From assembly GCF_014648395.1 (NCBI RefSeq), contig NZ_BMRA01000012.1, forward strand, positions 176,777-240,776: a DNA stretch of 64,000 nt, written 5' to 3'. The translations under genes and the position numbers were made by a program. The notes under the pieces are model-generated. The model was not told where the DNA came from. It saw nothing but the letters and a program-made list of their open reading frames with translations, and ran no database searches. Positions 58,813 to 64,000 of this stretch are shown piece after piece (the stretch's first letter is position 1; each line of letters starts with the position of its first letter). Source of the DNA: Micromonospora fulviviridis (GTDB lineage: Bacteria > Actinomycetota > Actinomycetes > Mycobacteriales > Micromonosporaceae).

Positions 58813-60071
58813 GCCGAGGCGGGGCAGGGGTGACACCCACCGGGGCGACGAGAGCCGGCGCGGGACGGCTCGGCACGGCCGGAGCCGCCGTCATGGTCGC
58901 CGGGACGGCGGGCAACGCGCTGGCCTACCTGGTGCCGGTGCTGGCCGCCCGGCGGCTCGACGCGGCAGGGCTCGGGGTGCTCGCGACCGCGCTCGGGCTG
59001 GTCGCCATCGCCAGCGTCCCCGGCCTCGGCCTGCAGTTGGCCGTGGCGGTGCACCACGCCCGGCACGGCCGCACGACGGCGCGTCGGGCGACCCTGACGA
59101 CCGCCGCGCTCTCCGGCGGCGTCCTGGTCGTCGCGACCCCGCTGCTCGCCACGGTGCTGCGCATCCCCGCCGAGGTCCCGGCCATGCTGGCGGTCACCAC
59201 GGTCGCCGTGGTGCTCTCCTCCCGCTGGCTCGGCGAGTTGCAGGGGGCCCAGCGGTTCCTGCGCCTCGCCCTCGGCATGGCCCTACTGGCCGCCGGACGC
59301 TACGGCGGTGTGATCCTCGGCCTGCTGCTCGGCGCCGGCCTCACCGGGTCGCTGCTCGCCGGCGCGCTCCTCGCCGCCCTCACCCCGCTGGCGTTGGCGC
59401 GCCTGGCCGCCGCCCCGCCCGCGCCCGCCCCGGAGCCGACCGCGGCCGCCCCGGCGGCACCTGCGCCGGCGCTCACCGCCGCCCAGGTCGTCACCGGCTG
59501 CGGGGCGACGCTGGCGATGCTCGTGGTCTCCTACGCCGACCTCCTGCTGGCCCGGCAACTGCTGCCGCCGGCCGAGTCCGGGGCGTACGCGGTGGGCACC
59601 GTGCTGGCCAAGGGCGCGCTGTGGGCGCCGCAGGTCGTCACCGTGCTGGCCCTGCCCCGCCTGGCCCGGGGCGACCGGCGCAGCCGGACCGTCGCGCTCG
59701 CCCTGACCGGGGCGTGTGGGCTCGTGCTGGTGCTGGCCTCGGCGCTCGGCGGAGGGCTGGCCTTCCGCCTCGCCGGTGGCGAGGACTACGTACGCCTCGG
59801 CGCGCACGCCCCCGCCTTCGCCGCGATCGGCGCCCTGTACGCGGTGGTCTTCGTCCTGCTCAACGCCCAGGTCGCGGCCGGGGCCCGCTGGCCGGCCGCC
59901 CCGCTCTGGACGGCCGCCGTCGGGCTGGTGGTGGTGGCCGGGGCGGTAGCGCCGCACACCTTCACGGGCCTGCTGTGGAGCGCGCTGGGCACCGCCGTGG
60001 CCGCGCTGGTGGCGATGGCCGTCACCACCCGCCGGCGGCGCGTCCCGGCGACGCCGGCCGCACCGGCCTGA
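58809..60071 (+). CDS. Polysaccharide/lipid-linked oligosaccharide flippase (MOP superfamily)
   Basis: A 420-aa protein with about 12 helices. It begins 'AAVMVAGTAGNALAYLVPVLAARRLDAAGLGVLATALGL', typical of Wzx-type exporters, and has an Ala/Pro-rich linker in the centre. It could move a lipid-linked glycan across the membrane for the AftD-type enzymes. The GTG at 58809 overlaps the AftD stop as GTGA. A second GTG at 58830 behind a G-rich site is an alternative. Confidence 0.82.
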   Translation: MSRGGAGVTPTGATRAGAGRLGTAGAAVMVAGTAGNALAYLVPVLAARRLDAAGLGVLATALGLVAIASVPGLGLQLAVAVHHARHGRTTARRATLTTAALSGGVLVVATPLLATVLRIPAEVPAMLAVTTVAVVLSSRWLGELQGAQRFLRLALGMALLAAGRYGGVILGLLLGAGLTGSLLAGALLAALTPLALARLAAAPPAPAPEPTAAAPAAPAPALTAAQVVTGCGATLAMLVVSYADLLLARQLLPPAESGAYAVGTVLAKGALWAPQVVTVLALPRLARGDRRSRTVALALTGACGLVLVLASALGGGLAFRLAGGEDYVRLGAHAPAFAAIGALYAVVFVLLNAQVAAGARWPAAPLWTAAVGLVVVAGAVAPHTFTGLLWSALGTAVAALVAMAVTTRRRRVPATPAAPA

Positions 60072-60078
60072 CCGTCGG

Positions 60079-61002
60079 TCAGTCGCCGGCGGCCAGCCAG
60101 CTGTGCAGCAGGTGGTGGTCGATCGAGTCGATCCGGCCCAGCGGTCGCCCCGCCGCCACCCGCTCCCGCAGCTCGGCCCGGCTGAACCAGCGCGCCTCCA
60201 CCAACTCCTCGCCGTCCACCCGCACCTCGGTCGACGCCGCCGTCGCGCGGAAGCCGACCATCAGCCCGGCCGGGAAGGGCCACGCCTGCGATCCCTGGTA
60301 CGCCACGTCGACCACGGTCACCCCGGCCTCCTCGGCCAGCTCGCGGCGCACCGCGTCCTCCAGGCTCTCGCCGATCTCCACGAAGCCCGCGAGGGTCGAC
60401 CAGGAGTCCTCGGCCGCGCCCCGGTGCCGGGCCAGCAGGCACCACTCCGCGTCGCCGGGTGCCTCGACCAGCACGATGACCGCCGGCTCGATCCGGGGGA
60501 AGAGCAGCCGCCCGCAGTCGGGGCCGGTGCAGGACCGGGTGTGGCCGCCGTCGCCGGCCGCCGTCGCCGCCCCGCACCCGCCACAGAAGCGCTGGCCGCG
60601 GTGCCAGTGCAGCAACCCCTTGGCGTACGCCTGGACGGCCGCCTCGGCCGCCCCCAGCCCGCCCACGAGGGCCCGGACGTCCACGGCCTCGGCCGCGCCG
60701 GCCAGCTCGCACGCCTCGGCGTCGCCCCGGCCGGAGAGGTCCACGGCGAACACCGCCCGGCCGGCGTCCAGGCCGAGGAACACCGTCTCGTCGGCGGCGG
60801 AGCGCAGCCCGACCGCCTCGGCCGCGGAGCGGCGCACCGGCGCCCGGTCGGCCGAGACCAGGCAGCGGTCCCGCCACAGCGGCAGAAGCACGCTCTCCGG
60901 ATCGCTCAGCCGCGCGGCGATCCACGCCGGGTCGGCGCGTAGCGCCGCAGCCCGGTCCAGCCAGCCGCCGCCGTACGCCAGGGTCCGCTCGTCCGTCCGC
61001 AC
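60079..61002 (-). CDS. nudC: NAD(+) diphosphatase (NADH pyrophosphatase)
   Basis: A 307-aa Nudix enzyme that splits NAD(H) and can remove NAD caps from RNA. A zinc ribbon (Cys140, Cys143, Cys158, Cys163) precedes the Nudix box at 206-228 ('GFVEIGESLEDAVRRELAEEAGV'), complete with the catalytic glutamates. The NudC-specific 'SQAWPFPAGLMVGF' (SQPWPFPxS-like) follows, here with Ala-Gly-Leu at the end. The GTG start at 61002 is a best estimate. It is convergent with the flippase gene, 7 bp apart. Confidence 0.92.
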   Translation of the reverse strand: MRTDERTLAYGGGWLDRAAALRADPAWIAARLSDPESVLLPLWRDRCLVSADRAPVRRSAAEAVGLRSAADETVFLGLDAGRAVFAVDLSGRGDAEACELAGAAEAVDVRALVGGLGAAEAAVQAYAKGLLHWHRGQRFCGGCGAATAAGDGGHTRSCTGPDCGRLLFPRIEPAVIVLVEAPGDAEWCLLARHRGAAEDSWSTLAGFVEIGESLEDAVRRELAEEAGVTVVDVAYQGSQAWPFPAGLMVGFRATAASTEVRVDGEELVEARWFSRAELRERVAAGRPLGRIDSIDHHLLHSWLAAGD

Positions 61003-61194
61003 CCGGCCACCGTCCCACGATCCGGACCGGCATGGGAGCCCGGCGGGCGTGATGACGGCGACACCGGGGGACGGCGGACGCGCGGCCCGGCCGGCCGCCG
61101 GGACGGAGACTCCCGACTCGCTCAAGCGTTGGTTACCGTAGGTGTCTCCCGCGGGGGAAGCGGTCCCCGCGTGGTACTTCCGATCGAGGTTGCT

Positions 61195-63012
61195 GTGACG
61201 CTCTACGGCGAAAAAGTGCCTTCCGCCGACGACCGGCCCACCGTGAAGGTGAAAGCGGTGAGCTGGCCGGACATCGAGCCGGAACCGGTCGCCGCCCCCA
61301 ACGCGGGCGGGCCCGGGAAGCCGGGGCGGTCCCGGCGCGGGCGCCTGCTGCTCGCCGGCGGGATCGTCGCCGCGGTGCTGGCCGCCGGCACCGGTCTCGG
61401 CACCTACGCGTACGCCGGCGACGTGCCCCGGGGCACCACGGTCCTCGGCGCCGAGCTGGGCGGGCGGAGCCGGGCCGATGCGGCCCAAGCGCTCCAGACC
61501 GAGCTGGAGCGCCGGGCGGCGGCGCTGAACGCCCCGATCACGGTCACCGTGGGGCAGAAGAGCGCCGAGCTGACGCCGGCCGACATCGGGCTCGCCGTCG
61601 ACGTGGACGCCACCGTGGCGGCCGCGGCCGCCGCCGAGGCGCACCCCGTGAGCCGCCTCGTCGGCTCCCGCACGGTCGAGCCGGTGGTGACCGTCGACAC
61701 CGCCAAGCTGGAGGCGGCGCTGCGCAGGGCCATGGGCGACCAGGGCCGCGAGATGACCATGCCGGCCATCATCTACACCGGCACCACCCCCAAGCCGGTC
61801 TACCCGAAGCCGGCGCTGACCGTCGACGCCACCGGCGCGGCCCACGCGGTGAAGTCCGGCTGGCTGGCCGGCGCGCCGGTGGCCGTGCCGCTGGTCGAGA
61901 AGTGGCCGGCCAGCACGCGCGAGGAGGTCGACCGGCTCGTCGCCGAGCTGGCCCGGCCGGCCGTCGCGGCGCCCGTCACGCTCACCACCGACGGCGGCTC
62001 GGTCACCATCCCGCCCGCCGCCATCGCCCGGGGATTGCGCTTCTCGGCCGACGACGCGGGCAAGCTCACCCCGAGGATCGACGTCAAGCGGCTGCGGACC
62101 GCGCTCGGCGACCAGCTCGCGAAGCTCGAGGTCGCGCCGAAGGACGCCGGGCTGACCATCAGCGGCGGCAAGCCGAAGGTGGTGCCGAGCCGGGCCGGCC
62201 GGCAGGTCGACGCGACGGCGCTCGGCCGGGACCTGCTCGCCGTCCTGCCGAAGGCGGACGGCCGCACGGTGACCGCCGAGCTGAAGCCGGCCGAGCCCGA
62301 GCTGACCGAGGCCAAGCTCGCCGAGCTGGGCATCAAGGAGCGGGTCTCCACCTTCACCACCCGGTTCCCCGGCGGCCTCTCCTCGCCGCGCAGCCAGAAC
62401 ATCGTCCAGGCCGCGAAGGACGTGGACGGCACCATCGTGCGGCCGGGGGAGACCTTCTCGCTCAACGGCCACACCGGTGAGCGCGGCTACGACCAGGGAT
62501 ACAAGGACGCGCCGACCATCGTGAACGGCAAGCTGGTGCCGGGCGTGGGCGGTGGCGTCTCGCAGTTCACCACCACGCTCTTCAACGCCAGCTACTACGC
62601 CGGGCTGGAGGACGTCGAGCACAAGCCGCACTCGTTCTACTTCAGCCGCTATCCCGCGGTCATCGAGTCGACCATCTACTGGCCGCAGCTGGACTTCAAG
62701 TTCCGCAACAACACCCCGTACGGCGTCCTGATCGACACGTCCTACACGGCCAGCACGATCACCGTGTCGATGTGGAGCACCAAGATCTACGACAGCGTCA
62801 AGACCGAGTACGGCCCGCGCCGGGACATCACCCAGCCGAAGACGGTCTACCTCGATCCCGGCCCGGACTGCATCGCCGCGGCGGGCAGCGTCGGCTTCGC
62901 CCAGGACGCCTACCGGGTCATCAAGAAGGACGGCAAGGTGGTGAAGCGGGAGAAGTTCAGCTGGCGCTACGACCCCGAGCCGCGCTTCATCTGCGCCAAG
63001 CCGCCCGCCTGA
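61195..63012 (+). CDS. VanW-family protein with peptidoglycan-binding domains
   Basis: A 605-aa membrane-anchored protein. A cytosolic N-terminus of about 50 residues precedes one helix (51-73). Two PG_binding_4-type domains (about 80-330) and a VanW domain (about 390-530; 'TRFPGGLSSPRSQNIVQAAKDVDGTIVRPGETFSLN', 'PGVGGGVSQFTTTLFNASYYAG') follow. VanW proteins are linked to cell-wall stress, but their reaction is not known. The GTG at 61195 has CGAGG upstream. Longer starts would lack a site. A strong terminator with a T-run follows. Confidence 0.92.
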   Translation: MTLYGEKVPSADDRPTVKVKAVSWPDIEPEPVAAPNAGGPGKPGRSRRGRLLLAGGIVAAVLAAGTGLGTYAYAGDVPRGTTVLGAELGGRSRADAAQALQTELERRAAALNAPITVTVGQKSAELTPADIGLAVDVDATVAAAAAAEAHPVSRLVGSRTVEPVVTVDTAKLEAALRRAMGDQGREMTMPAIIYTGTTPKPVYPKPALTVDATGAAHAVKSGWLAGAPVAVPLVEKWPASTREEVDRLVAELARPAVAAPVTLTTDGGSVTIPPAAIARGLRFSADDAGKLTPRIDVKRLRTALGDQLAKLEVAPKDAGLTISGGKPKVVPSRAGRQVDATALGRDLLAVLPKADGRTVTAELKPAEPELTEAKLAELGIKERVSTFTTRFPGGLSSPRSQNIVQAAKDVDGTIVRPGETFSLNGHTGERGYDQGYKDAPTIVNGKLVPGVGGGVSQFTTTLFNASYYAGLEDVEHKPHSFYFSRYPAVIESTIYWPQLDFKFRNNTPYGVLIDTSYTASTITVSMWSTKIYDSVKTEYGPRRDITQPKTVYLDPGPDCIAAAGSVGFAQDAYRVIKKDGKVVKREKFSWRYDPEPRFICAKPPA

Positions 63013-63032
63013 CGCCCGTCGCGCGCACGCAC

Positions 63033-63073
63033 GGGAAAGCCCCGCCGGCCACGTCGCCGGCGGGGCTTTTCCC
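63033..63073 (+). terminator. Terminator after the VanW gene
   Basis: A 17-bp stem (GGGAAAGCCCCGCCGGC with GCCGGCGGGGCTTT-CCC) has T-residues on the right arm, between two convergent genes. Confidence 0.88.
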
Positions 63074-63085
63074 TGTCGTACGCCC

Positions 63086-63712
63086 TCAGGGCCGCGCCTC
63101 GGCCAGCCCCTGCCGTACGCCGTCCGCGTCCCGGTCGGTGCCGTAGACGGGGGTGTCCGGCTGCTGCCGCCAGCTCTCGTCGAGCGTGCCGGCGTCCACC
63201 GGGTCGAAGCCCAGCTCGTCCACCAGCTCCATGACGACCCGCTTCGCGTCGGCGTCGTCCCCGGCCACCGGGAGCGCGATCCGGCCCGCCGTGCCGGCCG
63301 GCTTGCCGGCGTCCATGAGGTGCGCGGCCTGGATGTTGTTGAAGACCTTCACGACGCGGGCGCCCTTGAGGTGGTCCGCCGTCCAGCGGCTGGAGCTGAG
63401 GCTGCGGTCGAGCAGCTCGGGGATGTCGCCGTCCCGCTGGGGGTAGTAGTTGTCCGCGTCGACGACCAGCTTGCCGTCGAACAGCGCCGCCGGCAGGTCC
63501 GGCACCGCCTTGACCGGGATGGCGATGACGACCAGTTCCGCGTCCTGGACGGCCTCCTCCAGGGTGCCGGCCGTCGCGCCGGTCTCCGTGGTCAGGTCGG
63601 TCAGGCTCTGCGGCCCCCGCGAGTTGGCCACCGTGACGTCGTGGCCCAGCGTGCGCAGTCGACGGGTGAGGGTGCCGCCGATGTGCCCCGACCCGATGAT
63701 TCCGATCTTCAT
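63086..63712 (-). CDS. NADPH-dependent F420 reductase-like (NADP oxidoreductase, coenzyme F420-dependent family)
   Basis: A 208-aa Rossmann protein. 'MKIGIIGSGHIGGTLTRRL' carries the dinucleotide loop GSGHIG (residues 7-12), and 'NSRGPQSL' after strand 2 favours NADP. 'VVIAIPVKAVPDLP' and 'KVFNNIQAAHL' are typical of the F420-dependent NADP reductase family (Pfam F420_oxidored). It may transfer hydride between F420 and NADP, though many family members have other substrates. GGAGAGG precedes the ATG. Confidence 0.86.
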   Translation of the reverse strand: MKIGIIGSGHIGGTLTRRLRTLGHDVTVANSRGPQSLTDLTTETGATAGTLEEAVQDAELVVIAIPVKAVPDLPAALFDGKLVVDADNYYPQRDGDIPELLDRSLSSSRWTADHLKGARVVKVFNNIQAAHLMDAGKPAGTAGRIALPVAGDDADAKRVVMELVDELGFDPVDAGTLDESWRQQPDTPVYGTDRDADGVRQGLAEARP

Positions 63713-63920
63713 GACCTCTCCTGCCTCCGCCAGCGCCTGGCGGTCAGTTCCGGCCGAACCATCAGCAGGTACCCCGACCGGTCCGCTCCGATCGTGGGAG
63801 GACGCGTACAGCACGTCACGTTTTCCGCCGGCCTGACGGGGCAGGCGCGGGCGGTCCCGCACCGACGGTACGAGACGCGGCAGGGTGCCCGGGGGGATTC
63901 ACCGAAGCGGGTCACAAACG

Positions 63921-63954
63921 CAGTCAGGGCCACCCCGAAGGGTGGCCCTGACTG
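63921..63954 (-). terminator. rRNA operon terminator
   Basis: A perfect 15-bp stem (CAGTCAGGGCCACCC with GGGTGGCCCTGACTG) with loop CGAA lies 8 bp after the 5S rRNA end on the minus strand. Confidence 0.92.
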
Positions 63955-63961
63955 GAAGATT

Positions 63962-64000
63962 GTCCGGCGGTGTCCTACTCTCCCACACCCTCCCGAGTGC
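63962..64000 (-). rRNA. rrf: 5S rRNA, 3' end (partial)
   Basis: The minus strand from the window edge reads the conserved 5S 3' part, with 'GGGAGAGTAGGACACCGCC' near the end, and then a terminator. The rest of the gene and the 23S/16S genes should lie to the right of the window. Confidence 0.92.

Noticed and set aside
60079..62631. Long minus-strand open frame extending upstream of nudC through the VanW gene
   Set aside because: Only the first 924 bp (60079-61002) carry NudC motifs; the remainder is antisense to the VanW gene with a composition typical of GC-rich shadow frames.

Overview
The window is very GC-rich chromosomal DNA from an actinobacterium, most likely a Micromonospora-type member of the Micromonosporaceae. 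The evidence is frequent GTG starts, DUF6114/DUF6230/DUF3068/DUF885 families, an F420-dependent reductase, the recR-ybaB-dnaX-SRP RNA-tRNA-Ser order, and many genes with a TANNNT -10 hexamer 6-7 nt before the start codon (leaderless transcription). No species can be named from sequence alone.

Layout. 1-12 kb: a GGDEF protein, the lysC-asd operon, a lipoprotein, a nitroreductase, a regulator/MFS divergent pair, leuA behind a leucine leader peptide and attenuator-like hairpin, an MFS pump convergent with leuA, and a DUF1524/HNH lipoprotein overlapping a disordered protein. 12-18 kb: a complete five-gene peptide/nickel-type ABC importer (dppABCDF order, minus strand) with a strong hairpin between dppA and dppB. 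18-23 kb: recR, ybaB and dnaX, the SRP RNA, tRNA-Ser(GGA) and a secreted beta-propeller protein. 24-31 kb: an SDR oxidoreductase, a divergent MFS/ArsR pair around a perfect palindromic operator, two unrecognised proteins, a membrane-embedded NACHT NTPase and an HD-domain protein.

31.0-35.4 kb is a 4.3-kb genomic island inserted in tRNA-Ser(CGA). It is flanked by a 63-bp perfect repeat of the tRNA 3' part, and the repeat extends imperfectly through the tRNA terminator. Its centre is visibly AT-richer. It carries an unknown membrane protein, a NYN-domain protein and an unknown 152-aa protein, plus a headless HAD phosphatase fused to the remains of a frameshifted tyrosine integrase. The element therefore looks immobilised.

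35.4-44 kb: deoD, a TetR/thioesterase pair with a palindromic operator, tadA with its associated protein, an M23 peptidase, a PHP-domain protein, an EamA transporter and a DUF885 protein. 44-61 kb is a cell-envelope region: DUF6114/DUF6230, DUF3068, an acyltransferase, a glycosyltransferase, DUF2613, two polytopic membrane proteins, a 1430-aa AftD-type arabinofuranosyltransferase and a polysaccharide flippase. This set could build an arabinose-containing surface glycan. The window ends with nudC, a VanW protein, an F420-dependent reductase and the 3' end of a 5S rRNA whose operon lies to the right on the minus strand.

The strongest candidates for new biology are the leuA attenuator, the NYN/membrane-protein island, the NACHT locus and the arabinan-like glycan locus. 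Functions given for unrecognised genes are inference from context.
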